A DNA stretch of 64,000 bases from Flavobacterium sp. Root420 (GTDB lineage: Bacteria > Bacteroidota > Bacteroidia > Flavobacteriales > Flavobacteriaceae): NCBI RefSeq assembly GCF_001427905.1, contig NZ_LMEF01000033.1, positions 165,305-229,304 on the forward strand, written 5' to 3'. The notes under the pieces are model-generated. The model saw only the letters and a program-made list of their open reading frames with translations, was not told the origin of the DNA and ran no database searches. Both the position numbers and the translations under genes were made by a program. Below are positions 1-8,064 of this stretch, one piece after another. Numbering within the stretch: the stretch's first letter is position 1; the number at the start of each line of letters is the position of its first letter.

Positions 1-2
1 GC

Positions 3-134
3 TTCTGGAAGGTTATTCTTGTATATTTGTTTCATCCGGCGCCAATGGATTTGTATCAAATAATTGCTTGGTTAGGATGGATTCCGAATTTATTGATCGT
101 TGAATATTATCTTTATAACCAATTAAAAAAATGA
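3..134 (+). CDS. C-terminal end of a membrane protein (partial at window edge)
   Basis: The frame entering the window at base 3 is open for 43 codons and stops with TGA at 132-134. That stop overlaps the ATG of the next gene (ATGA arrangement), the usual sign of translational coupling. The residues are strongly hydrophobic and aromatic (for example IIAWLGWIPNLLIVEYYLY) and end in QLKK, like the last membrane segment and cytoplasmic tail of an integral membrane protein. I cannot name the family from this piece. Shortness is the main doubt; the other two forward frames stop earlier. Confidence 0.55.
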   Translation, partial: FWKVILVYLFHPAPMDLYQIIAWLGWIPNLLIVEYYLYNQLKK

Positions 135-1030
135 AAAAACTTTTTTGTTTATTGTTATCCATATTCCTTTTTTCCTGCAACTCTAAAGAGAAAAACAGCA
201 TAACGCAAAATGCTGATAATAAACAACCCGAAGAAATACATACTGACTTTTACGGTTCGTGGGTAGGCGATTTTACTGTTTTAGAACGTGATACTACAAG
301 AGCGGAATCTGAAATGTACATTAACAAAATTAATATTGTAATTAAAAAAATAACAGAATCTGAAGTTTTAGGACAAAGTATTGTTGCGGGAAATAGCAGA
401 CCTCTTAAAGGTAAAATGACAATAGACGGAAATACAGTTCATTTTATACTTAATGAACCCGGAGATGATAAAAACGACGGTGTTTTTGATTTTGAAATAA
501 AAAATGACACTCTTTTAGTAGGAACCTGGACTGCAAATAATACAAAAAAAGAGGTTCATAAAAGAAAATACGAACTCTACAAAAAAGCTTTTAAATACAA
601 TGCCAATTTGATGCTTCCTGAAGAAGGAATGTATATCGATTATCAAAACCCAAAAGAAGAACAAGTAACAGAGTCAGAAAGTGATAATCCTGAAGATGCT
701 AAAGAAGAAGAAACGTATATGACAACAGTATACAGAGAAGCCTCAGAAAGTATTTTTACCATAAATTCATCAACCAAAAAGTTGAAAGAATCGGATGTGA
801 AAAATCTAAAGAAACTTGACTTGGAAATTCTTAGGAATACGATTTTTGCCAGACATGGACTTACTTTTAAAACAAAAACGGTTCGTCAGTTTTTTGATGA
901 TGTTTATTGGTATATTCCTGTTTCAGACAATGTGAACAATGAACTAACGGCAGTCGAAAAAGAAAATATCGTTTTGTTAAAACGTTTTGAAAAATATGCC
1001 GAAGATAATTATGATTCTTTTGGCCGATAA
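131..1030 (+). CDS. YARHG-domain lipoprotein
   Basis: This is a 299-residue secreted lipoprotein. A lysine-rich, hydrophobic N-terminus ends in the lipobox LFSC with Cys16, so it is probably lipidated and exported. The central part (about 40-150) is beta-rich and begins with GSWVGDF, resembling small lipocalin-like or avidin-like domains. Residues about 155-185 are an acidic, Glu-rich linker. The C-terminus (about 228-288) is a YARHG domain, with FARHG at about 239 and the Trp/Tyr-rich segment VYWYIP behind it. YARHG is thought to act in cell-surface or peptidoglycan-associated proteins, but no biochemical role is known to me. It overlaps the preceding membrane-protein frame by 4 bp and ends against a palindromic terminator. 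Confidence 0.85.
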   Translation: MKKLFCLLLSIFLFSCNSKEKNSITQNADNKQPEEIHTDFYGSWVGDFTVLERDTTRAESEMYINKINIVIKKITESEVLGQSIVAGNSRPLKGKMTIDGNTVHFILNEPGDDKNDGVFDFEIKNDTLLVGTWTANNTKKEVHKRKYELYKKAFKYNANLMLPEEGMYIDYQNPKEEQVTESESDNPEDAKEEETYMTTVYREASESIFTINSSTKKLKESDVKNLKKLDLEILRNTIFARHGLTFKTKTVRQFFDDVYWYIPVSDNVNNELTAVEKENIVLLKRFEKYAEDNYDSFGR

Positions 1031-1045
1031 TTTTAAGTTCCTTGA

Positions 1046-1078
1046 TTTCCTGCAAGGTTTTGCAAACCTTGCAGGAAA
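1046..1078. terminator. Palindrome between convergent genes (15 bp arms)
   Basis: TTTCCTGCAAGGTTT and its exact reverse complement are separated by TGC. It lies between the converging YARHG lipoprotein and trmH genes and can serve both as terminator. The same core (CCTGCAAGGTTT) recurs at 37864-37892, where it encodes the end of PrmC. Confidence 0.7.
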
Positions 1079-1084
1079 GCCAAA

Positions 1085-1747
1085 TTATCTGGGATTTTCT
1101 TCATAATATCGCGCCTCAATTCTTTTAATATCTTTGATTGAATTTTTAGCCCAGGCCAAACGTTTTTCCAGAATTTCTTCTTCTGATAATTGCCATTTGA
1201 TATCTGAATTTCGTAATCGGTTAGTCAAGTTTTGAATGATAATTGCGGCCGAAACCGAGATATTCAAACTCTCGGTAAAACCAACCATCGGGATTTTAAG
1301 AAACCCATCGGCTTTTTGCAGAATTTCTTCAGACAACCCGTCTCTTTCTGTTCCGAAGAATAAGGCACTTGGTTTTGAAATATCAAAATCTTCTAGCAAA
1401 CAATCATTTTCATGAGGAGTTGTGGCTATAATTTGATACCCTTGCTCTTTTAAAGTAGAAACACAAGTTGTAATGGAATCGAACTGATTGATGTCCACCC
1501 ACTTTTGAGCGCCCATTGCAATTTCTTTATCAATTTTTTTTCCGTAACGCTGCTCAATAACATTCAATTCCTGAATTCCGAAAACTTCGCAACTGCGCAT
1601 AACAGCACTTGTATTGTGCATTTGAAAAACGTCTTCGACCGCGATTGTAAAATGCTTTGTACGGTTGCCCAATACATTTAGAAATCTTTCTTTACGATTG
1701 TCGGTTAGTATATTTTCAAGAAAAGCCAGGTAATCTAAATCAATCAT
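1085..1747 (-). CDS. trmH: tRNA/rRNA 2'-O-methyltransferase, TrmH (SpoU) family
   Basis: This SPOUT-fold methyltransferase uses SAM to methylate a ribose 2'-OH. The C-terminal part (LAWAK...IKRIEARYYEE) fits tRNA Gm18 methyltransferase TrmH best. All three SpoU motifs are visible: NTSAVMRSCEVFG (motif 1), ALFFGTERDGLS (motif 2) and IPMVGFTESLNISVSAA (motif 3). I chose the ATG at 1747 (220 residues, MIDLDYLAFLENIL). A longer frame reaches 1804, but a perfect -7 box (TATTTTTG, minus strand, 1765-1772) lies inside that extension. It is a single gene, convergent with the lipoprotein. The exact substrate is inferred from the family. Confidence 0.88.
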   Translation of the reverse strand: MIDLDYLAFLENILTDNRKERFLNVLGNRTKHFTIAVEDVFQMHNTSAVMRSCEVFGIQELNVIEQRYGKKIDKEIAMGAQKWVDINQFDSITTCVSTLKEQGYQIIATTPHENDCLLEDFDISKPSALFFGTERDGLSEEILQKADGFLKIPMVGFTESLNISVSAAIIIQNLTNRLRNSDIKWQLSEEEILEKRLAWAKNSIKDIKRIEARYYEENPR

Positions 1748-1764
1748 TTTGTTTGAGTTTGGCG

Positions 1765-1772
1765 CAAAAATA
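1765..1772 (-). promoter_or_regulatory. -7 promoter box of trmH
   Basis: Minus-strand TATTTTTG matches the Bacteroidetes -7 consensus TAnnTTTG, 17 bp before the chosen ATG. It decides the short start. No clear -33 TTG was found at normal spacing. Confidence 0.5.
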
Positions 1773-1908
1773 CATTTTTTATCTTTCTTTATAATTGAGT
1801 CCAAAAAGAAGTTTTTATTTCAAACATCGAAAAACTTTAATTAAATTCGTCAATATCTTAAAGAGATGAAAACATAATAACAAAAAATAATTCTCTTAGA
1901 AATAACAA

Positions 1909-2610
1909 ATGAAAAAGAAGTTAGTAGTTTTAACCGGAGCCGGAATCAGCGCCGAAAGTGGTATCAAAACGTTTCGTGACAGCGATGGTTTGTGGGAAGG
2001 ACATGATGTAATGGAAGTGGCAACTCCAGAAGGCTGGCGCAAGAATCAGGAATTGGTTTTAGATTTTTACAATAAAAGACGCCAACAGCTCAAAGAAGTA
2101 GAACCTAATTTAGGTCACAAAATTTTGGCCGAATTAGAAAAGAATTTTGATGTTCATATTATCACACAAAATGTGGATGATTTGCACGAACGTGCCGGCA
2201 GTACAAAAGTTTTGCACTTGCATGGTGAATTGTTAAAAGTACGAAGCGTTCAAAATAGAAATCTTATTCTCGATTGGACCAATGATTTATATACTGGAGA
2301 TTTAGACCAAAACGGACACCAATTGCGACCGCATATTGTTTGGTTTGGCGAAGATGTTCCGGCATTGGAAGAAGCCATTAAAATTACGGAAACTGCAGAT
2401 TATTTTGCCGTCATCGGAACGTCATTACAAGTATATCCTGCGGCTGGGCTGATTTCCTATACTTACAGCATAACACCGGTTTTCTATATTGATCCAAAAC
2501 CAATTGCGATTCCGAATATTCAAAATAAAGTTGAAGTAATTGCTAAAATTGCTTCGGCAGGAGTTGCAATTATGAGAGAAAAATTATTTGAAATGGAGAA
2601 AACAATATGA
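1909..2610 (+). CDS. cobB: NAD-dependent protein deacylase, sirtuin class III (CobB-like)
   Basis: This 233-residue Sir2 enzyme removes acyl groups from lysines with NAD+ as co-substrate. Visible motifs are GAGISAESGIKTFRDSDGLW (NAD loop), TQNVDDLHERAG, and HLHGEL with the catalytic His at about 104. The pair Y-x-x-R in DFYNKRRQQ is the known signature of desuccinylase/demalonylase sirtuins, so succinyl- or malonyl-lysine is the likely substrate. The four zinc-ligand cysteines usual in E. coli CobB are absent; the corresponding stretch (about 107-135) contains no Cys. It overlaps the downstream sterol-desaturase-like gene by 4 bp (ATGA), so the two are probably co-translated. Confidence 0.92.
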   Translation: MKKKLVVLTGAGISAESGIKTFRDSDGLWEGHDVMEVATPEGWRKNQELVLDFYNKRRQQLKEVEPNLGHKILAELEKNFDVHIITQNVDDLHERAGSTKVLHLHGELLKVRSVQNRNLILDWTNDLYTGDLDQNGHQLRPHIVWFGEDVPALEEAIKITETADYFAVIGTSLQVYPAAGLISYTYSITPVFYIDPKPIAIPNIQNKVEVIAKIASAGVAIMREKLFEMEKTI

Positions 2611-3299
2611 TATTTCAAAGCTGGTTACAGCTCTTATCTCAATTTAATTTACTGAGTTTATTTATTTTCTTTTTGATCGAAAATTTAGTTCTGATAATTC
2701 TGTCTATTATTTTAGCCAAAATAATAGAATACGATAATACGAAACTCAACAAAACAGATCGTAAATGGGTAATTGCAACTTTGATCTGCAATACATTTAT
2801 AACACTATTAGGATTTGAATTATATCGTTTTGGTATTATCAAAATAGATTTTTCTCCTTCATTACTTTCAATTGTTACAGATACTTTTTTGTTGATTATC
2901 GTAATGGATTTTTTTATGTTTTGTTTCCATTTTCTAGCTCATTACTTAAAATGGTTTTCTCCCATTCACAAACTTCATCACACACATGTCGAAACTAGTG
3001 TATATAGCTTATATGTGCTACATCCTGTAGAAACTTTAGGCTTTGGAATTATCTGGTTGTTTTCGATTACGATTTTGAACTTCAATTATCTTAGCATTAT
3101 TATTTATCTAATTTTAAATCTTTCTTATGGAATATTTGGACATTTAAAAACCGACATTTTTCCCGATTTCTGGTATAAAAATTTTGCTACTAAATGGATC
3201 TCAACAACTAAATTTCATTCTGATCATCATAAACATCAATCTCATAATTATGGTTTTTATTTTACCATTTGGGACAAAATCTTTAAAACTATTTTCTAA
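2607..3299 (+). CDS. Sterol desaturase / fatty acid hydroxylase family membrane protein
   Basis: This 230-residue membrane di-iron enzyme of the FA_hydroxylase family has about four membrane segments. The histidine clusters that bind the two irons are intact: HFLAH (HX3H), HKLHH followed by TH (HX2HH), and HSDHHKHQSH near the C-terminus. Members hydroxylate or desaturate lipids, sterols or carotenoids; the substrate cannot be read from the sequence. Its ATG overlaps the stop of the sirtuin gene, so the pair forms a two-gene unit. No functional link between them is evident. Confidence 0.82.
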   Translation: MIFQSWLQLLSQFNLLSLFIFFLIENLVLIILSIILAKIIEYDNTKLNKTDRKWVIATLICNTFITLLGFELYRFGIIKIDFSPSLLSIVTDTFLLIIVMDFFMFCFHFLAHYLKWFSPIHKLHHTHVETSVYSLYVLHPVETLGFGIIWLFSITILNFNYLSIIIYLILNLSYGIFGHLKTDIFPDFWYKNFATKWISTTKFHSDHHKHQSHNYGFYFTIWDKIFKTIF

Positions 3300-3357
3300 A
3301 TCATACTATTAAGGCATAATATATCTCTTGTAACTTTCAGAAGTTTTAACAATGACT

Positions 3358-3365
3358 TATATTTG
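3358..3365 (+). promoter_or_regulatory. -7 promoter box of purB
   Basis: TATATTTG is a perfect TAnnTTTG, 25 bp before the ATG at 3391. An in-frame ATG at 3352 lies upstream of this box, so it would not be transcribed from it. The box therefore favours the downstream start. Confidence 0.55.
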
Positions 3366-3390
3366 CACCTTTCGAACAAACAACATAACA

Positions 3391-4737
3391 ATGACTACTT
3401 TAAACGAATTGAATGCTATATCGCCAATTGACGGAAGATATAGAAGCAAAACCCTTTCATTAGCACCTTTTTTCTCTGAAGAAGCTTTAATCAAATACCG
3501 TGTATTGGTTGAAATCGAGTACTTTATTGCTTTATGCGAAGTACCATTGCCACAACTTTCAGGTGTAAATCCAGATTTATTTGACAGTTTAAGAGACATC
3601 TATAAAAAATTCTCTACTGAAGATGCACTTTGGATTAAAGAAACAGAGAAAGTAACGAACCACGACGTAAAAGCGGTGGAATACTTTATCAAAGATGCTT
3701 TTGAAAAATTAGGTTTATCTCAATACAAAGAGTTCATTCACTTCGGATTAACATCTCAGGATATTAACAATACTGCTATTCCGCTTTCGACAAAAGAAGC
3801 TTTTGAGCAGGTTTATATGCCCTCTTTAATTACTTTAATTTCTAAATTAAAAGAATTAAGTGTAGAATGGAAGGATATCCCAATGTTGGCGCGTACGCAC
3901 GGACAGCCAGCTTCTCCTACTCGTTTGGGTAAAGAAATTTTGGTTTTTGTAGAGCGTCTGGAAGAGCAAATGCGTTTGTTATTCAACATTCCGTTTGCGG
4001 CTAAATTTGGTGGTGCAACAGGAAACTACAATGCACATCATGTAGCTTATCCACAAATTGACTGGAAACAATTCGGAAATAAATTTGTAGAAACAGATCT
4101 TGGTTTACACCATTCTTTTCCAACCACTCAAATTGAACATTACGATCATTTTGCAGCATTTTTTGATGCTTTAAAAAGGATCAACAATATCATTATTGAT
4201 TTAGACCGTGATATCTGGACATATGTTTCAATGGATTATTTTAAGCAAAAAATCAAAGCTGGTGAAATTGGTTCTTCAGCAATGCCACATAAAGTTAACC
4301 CAATTGATTTTGAAAATTCTGAAGGGAATTTAGGAATTGCTAATGCTATTTTTGAGCATTTAGCTGCGAAATTACCAGTTTCAAGATTACAGCGTGATTT
4401 AACTGACAGTACTGTTTTACGTAATATTGGTGTACCAATTGGACACACAATTATTGCTTTTGAAGCTTCTTTGAAAGGTTTAAACAAATTGCTATTGAAC
4501 GAGGCAAAATTTGCTGAAGATTTAGAGAAAAACTGGGCAGTTGTTGCTGAGGCAATTCAGACAATCCTGCGTCGTGAAGCGTATCCAAATCCATACGAAG
4601 CTTTGAAAGGTTTAACAAGAACAAATGAAGCTATTGACAAAAAAGCAATTCATAATTTTATTGCGACTTTAGAAGTTTCTGATGCTGTTCGTGCAGAATT
4701 AATGGCGATAACTCCTAGTAATTACACAGGTATTTAA
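3391..4737 (+). CDS. purB: Adenylosuccinate lyase
   Basis: PurB, 448 residues from the chosen ATG, acts twice in purine synthesis. It splits SAICAR to AICAR and adenylosuccinate to AMP, releasing fumarate each time. The family signature GSSAMPHKVNPIDFEN carries the catalytic Ser loop. ARTHGQPASPTRLGKE and HFGLTSQDINNTA are the other conserved regions of the fumarase/aspartase superfamily. The N-terminus SPIDGRYRS is typical of the E. coli-type enzyme. An ATG 39 bp further upstream (3352) precedes the -7 box and is unlikely to be used. The gene is monocistronic, with its own promoter and a strong terminator right behind. Confidence 0.96.
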   Translation: MTTLNELNAISPIDGRYRSKTLSLAPFFSEEALIKYRVLVEIEYFIALCEVPLPQLSGVNPDLFDSLRDIYKKFSTEDALWIKETEKVTNHDVKAVEYFIKDAFEKLGLSQYKEFIHFGLTSQDINNTAIPLSTKEAFEQVYMPSLITLISKLKELSVEWKDIPMLARTHGQPASPTRLGKEILVFVERLEEQMRLLFNIPFAAKFGGATGNYNAHHVAYPQIDWKQFGNKFVETDLGLHHSFPTTQIEHYDHFAAFFDALKRINNIIIDLDRDIWTYVSMDYFKQKIKAGEIGSSAMPHKVNPIDFENSEGNLGIANAIFEHLAAKLPVSRLQRDLTDSTVLRNIGVPIGHTIIAFEASLKGLNKLLLNEAKFAEDLEKNWAVVAEAIQTILRREAYPNPYEALKGLTRTNEAIDKKAIHNFIATLEVSDAVRAELMAITPSNYTGI

Positions 4738-4760
4738 AGAAAACCTAAAATATTTTCTCA

Positions 4761-4792
4761 AAAAAAGCTATCTTTAACGATAGCTTTTTTTT
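4761..4792 (+). terminator. Rho-independent terminator of purB
   Basis: An A6-GCTATC stem pairs with GATAGC-T8 around a 6-base loop, 24 bp after the purB stop. Confidence 0.85.
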
Positions 4793-4807
4793 ATACCTAA
4801 TAAATCT

Positions 4808-4965
4808 GATTGGAAGTTAGCCCAGAGTGAAATGGAAAGCCTTTTGTGAAAAAAACTATATTTTTTTGCAGGTGCAGAGCGACCGGAGGAAGCTCCTGCA
4901 ACTGCTTTAAAAATATGTTTTTTGAATAAAAGCTTGAAATGGAAAGCTGGATTGGCTCCTGAACA
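4808..4965. repeat. Dispersed hairpin element, copy A (degenerate)
   Basis: Read on the minus strand, this stretch starts with GGAGCCAATCCAGC, contains GAGCTTCCTCCGGTCGCT and ends near CCATTTCACTCTGGGCTA. The parts match elements at 17221-17316, 37664-37771 and 48802-48893, which share GAGCTTCCTCCGGTCGCT and/or an ending like TATCGGGGCTAG. It fills the gap between purB and the antiporter gene. Confidence 0.5.
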
Positions 4966-4979
4966 AAAAATACCACTTT

Positions 4980-7217
4980 ATGATTTCCCTATACGCTGCT
5001 GCAGAAACTACACACCATTTGAAACCTTTAATTAGTGATTTGGGATTAATCCTGATCACTGCGGGAATTGCTGTTTTAATTTTTAAAAAAATGAAACAGC
5101 CTTTGGTTTTAGGGTATTTGATTGCCGGGTTCTTAGCGGGAAATCATTTTGATTTTTTCCCTTCTATCACCGAAATGAAAAGTGTGGAAGTTTGGGCCGA
5201 AATTGGTGTGATTATTTTGCTGTTTAGTTTGGGACTCGAATTTAGTTTTAAGAAATTAATGAAGGTCGGCGGTACGGCTTCTATCACGGCTATTACCCAA
5301 ATTATAACTATGGTCATCATAGGCTATCTGGTCGGACAATGGATGGGCTGGGCGTCTATGGACAGTATTTTTCTTGGTGTTATTTTATCAATCTCCTCTA
5401 CTACTATCATTTTAAAAACCTTTGATGAATTGGGGGTTAAGGCGCAAAAGTTTGCCGGAATTGTTATCGGATCGCTTATTGTTCAGGATATTGTGGCCAT
5501 TTTAATGATGGTTTTGCTTTCGACTATTGCGGTAAGTCAGCAATTTTCAGGTAGCGAATTGATGATGTCTGTTTTAAAACTTATTTTCTTTTTAACCGTT
5601 TGGTTTTTAGGCGGAATCTTTTTTATCCCAACATTGCTAAAAAAAACAAAGCATTTACTAACTGATGAAATGCTGTTGATTATTTCATTGGCCTTATGTT
5701 TAATGATGGTTAGTTTTGCTTCGAATGTGGGCTTTTCGCCAGCTTTGGGTGCCTTTATTATGGGCTCTATTATTGCCGAAACGACTCAGGCGGAACATAT
5801 TGAACATTTAATCAAACCTGTAAAAGATTTATTTGGGGCGATATTCTTTGTATCTGTAGGAATGTTAATTGACCCTAAAATGTTATATACACATGCACTT
5901 CCGGTCGCTATTTTAACACTTGTCACGATTGTTGGTCAATCTGTAAGCTCTACAATTGGAGCTTTACTTGCCGGACAGCCTCTGAAACAATCCGTACAAA
6001 CCGGAATGAGTTTGTCTCAAATTGGGGAGTTCTCGTTTATCATTGCTACGTTGGGAATGACACTTAATGTTACCAGTTCGTTTTTGTATCCGGTTGTCGT
6101 GGCCGTTTCTGCCATAACAACATTTACTACACCGTTTATGGTTAAGTACGCAGTTCCTTTTTCAAATTTTCTGGAACGCAAATTACCTCGAAAATGGGTT
6201 AAAAATATTAACCGTTATAGTGTCAATGCACAAGCTATAAAATCAGTTAGTATTTGGCAAAAAGTATTGAATGCTTACCTTATACAAATTGTTTTACATA
6301 CGGCAATAATTGCTGCCGTCATTCTATTATCATCCAAATTTGTTGCGCCTTTAGTGGCTGACACGAGATTTGGAAATACATTGGCAGCCCTGATTACTTT
6401 AATTATTATTGCTCCTTTTCTATGGGCTCTTTCACTGCGACGCATAGCTGACGAAGAAGTTGAATTACTGTGGGAGGAACGTAAATATCGTGGCGCGCTG
6501 TTGATGATGATTTTGATCAGGATGAGTTTAGGATTATTTTTCATTGGTTTCTTACTGAATATTTTCTTCTCGCCATTAGTTGCTTTTGTTGCCCTGATAA
6601 TCGCGATTGCGGTATATCAAATATTTCCTAAAAAACTAAATGAACAATATCATCGAATTGAAAGTCACTTTTTAAAGAACTTAAACGATCGTGAAAACAA
6701 AAAAATAGACAGACGTTACGCCAACTTAATGCCTTGGGACGGTCACATGTCGTTTTTTGATATTGGAAAAGAATCTAATCTGGCTGGAAAAACGCTGGAA
6801 GAATTACGTATTCGTGAGCAAATGGGTATCAATATCGCATACATAAAACGGGGCGATGTTATGATCTCTATTCCCACTAAAAATGAACGCCTGTTTCCTG
6901 GCGATGAAGTATGTGTAATTGGTACAGATGCACAAGTTACCGAGTTTACTAAATATTTAAATCAAAACGAAGTTGAAGCACCTGCATCAATTGAAGAATC
7001 TCAAATTGTATTACGCCAATTGGAAGTTGCACAAGATGAATTTATTGATAAAAGCATTGGTCAGTTTAGAGGAAAAACCGGCGGAATGGTTGTGGGAATT
7101 GAAAGAAACGGAAAGCGAATTTTAAACCCGGAATCCAATATCGTATTAGGAAAAAATGATATTATCTGGGTTGTAGGTGATAAAAAAAGAATGACGGAGT
7201 TAATGAAGAGAACTTAG
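4980..7217 (+). CDS. Cation:proton antiporter (CPA2 family) with two TrkA-C domains
   Basis: This 745-residue integral membrane protein exchanges monovalent cations (K+ or Na+) for protons. Residues about 15-395 form the Na+/H+ exchanger domain, with roughly 12 hydrophobic segments and the CPA2 marks LGYLIAGFLAG and SSTTIILKTFDELG. About 430-570 adds further membrane segments. The cytoplasmic tail holds two TrkA-C/RCK-C modules, at about 597-668 (ending GDEVCVIGTDAQV) and 684-744 (GKNDIIWVVGDKKRM). No Rossmann RCK-N (GxGxxG) domain lies between them, unlike KefB/KefC. Ion choice cannot be decided. It converges on the peroxiredoxin gene across a 25 bp inverted repeat. Confidence 0.88.
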   Translation: MISLYAAAETTHHLKPLISDLGLILITAGIAVLIFKKMKQPLVLGYLIAGFLAGNHFDFFPSITEMKSVEVWAEIGVIILLFSLGLEFSFKKLMKVGGTASITAITQIITMVIIGYLVGQWMGWASMDSIFLGVILSISSTTIILKTFDELGVKAQKFAGIVIGSLIVQDIVAILMMVLLSTIAVSQQFSGSELMMSVLKLIFFLTVWFLGGIFFIPTLLKKTKHLLTDEMLLIISLALCLMMVSFASNVGFSPALGAFIMGSIIAETTQAEHIEHLIKPVKDLFGAIFFVSVGMLIDPKMLYTHALPVAILTLVTIVGQSVSSTIGALLAGQPLKQSVQTGMSLSQIGEFSFIIATLGMTLNVTSSFLYPVVVAVSAITTFTTPFMVKYAVPFSNFLERKLPRKWVKNINRYSVNAQAIKSVSIWQKVLNAYLIQIVLHTAIIAAVILLSSKFVAPLVADTRFGNTLAALITLIIIAPFLWALSLRRIADEEVELLWEERKYRGALLMMILIRMSLGLFFIGFLLNIFFSPLVAFVALIIAIAVYQIFPKKLNEQYHRIESHFLKNLNDRENKKIDRRYANLMPWDGHMSFFDIGKESNLAGKTLEELRIREQMGINIAYIKRGDVMISIPTKNERLFPGDEVCVIGTDAQVTEFTKYLNQNEVEAPASIEESQIVLRQLEVAQDEFIDKSIGQFRGKTGGMVVGIERNGKRILNPESNIVLGKNDIIWVVGDKKRMTELMKRT

Positions 7218-7223
7218 GAAAAA

Positions 7224-7300
7224 GGTTCTAAGGGACTAAGATTCTAAGGTTCTGAGAGTTTAACTCTTAACAAATCTTAGAATCTTAGTCCCTTAGAACC
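7224..7300. repeat. Fold-back array of 8-bp CTAAGGTT-like units; bidirectional terminator
   Basis: The left arm is made of 8-bp units (CTAAGGGA, CTAAGATT, CTAAGGTT, CTGAG). Positions 7224-7248 are the exact reverse complement of 7276-7300, a perfect 25 bp arm with a 27 bp loop. It lies between the convergent antiporter and peroxiredoxin genes. A closely related array is at 29706-29818. Confidence 0.85.
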
Positions 7301-7316
7301 TTAGTATCTTAGCACC

Positions 7317-7955
7317 TTATTTGTTCGGTTGCGGTGTCATGCGCAAATATGGTTTTATTGGCGTATGTCCTTTTGGGAATTTAGCCGGAATATCACTGTC
7401 GGGAACCGCTGGTGTAATAACTACATCTTCGCCGTCTTTCCAGTTTGCAGGCGTTGCTACGCTGTAATTTGCTGTTAATTGCAAACTATCAATAACACGA
7501 AGCAATTCGTCAAAATTTCTTCCTGTTGAAGCCGGATACGTTAAAGTCAATTTGATTTTTTTATCGGCACCTATTACAAAAACAGAACGCACTGTAAATT
7601 TATCGCTTGCATTTGGATGCAACATATCATATAAAGTGGCTATTTTTTTATCTTCATCTGCAATGATCGGAAAATTTACTGTTGTATTTTGAGTTTCATT
7701 AATGTCTTTGATCCACTCTTTGTGCGATTCTAAGCCATCAACACTCAAAGCGATAACCTTGGTATTTCTTTTAGTAAATTCAGGAAGATAATTGGCTACT
7801 GTTCCCAGTTCTGTTGTACAAACGGGAGTAAAATCTGATGGATGCGAAAATAAAACACCCCATGAATCTCCTAACCATTCGTGAAAATTGATTGGTCCTT
7901 CAGTGGTTTCTGCATGAAAATCCGGAGCTATATCGCCTAATCTTAATGTTGACAT
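7317..7955 (-). CDS. 1-Cys peroxiredoxin (Prx6 subfamily)
   Basis: This 212-residue thiol peroxidase reduces H2O2 and organic hydroperoxides. The peroxidatic site HPSDFTPVCTTELG puts the active cysteine at position 46. There is no second cysteine, so this is the 1-Cys Prx6 type and an external thiol must regenerate it. The long C-terminal extension (about 160-212, including NWKDGEDVVITPAV) is the dimerisation arm typical of Prx6 proteins. It is cytoplasmic, with no signal peptide. It stands alone on the minus strand and shares a fold-back terminator with the antiporter gene. Confidence 0.95.
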   Translation of the reverse strand: MSTLRLGDIAPDFHAETTEGPINFHEWLGDSWGVLFSHPSDFTPVCTTELGTVANYLPEFTKRNTKVIALSVDGLESHKEWIKDINETQNTTVNFPIIADEDKKIATLYDMLHPNASDKFTVRSVFVIGADKKIKLTLTYPASTGRNFDELLRVIDSLQLTANYSVATPANWKDGEDVVITPAVPDSDIPAKFPKGHTPIKPYLRMTPQPNK

Positions 7956-8064
7956 AATTATATTTTTTTAGTTCCTCTAAAATTACTAAAAAATATAATT
8001 AAAAAAACTAAACTCTACTTTTTCTATCAATTTTATTCTAAAGAACTAAAGTAGCTTCAATCTA

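Noticed and set aside
7224..7300. CRISPR array
   Set aside because: Units are 8 bp, have no spacers and fold back on themselves; no cas gene is present in the window.
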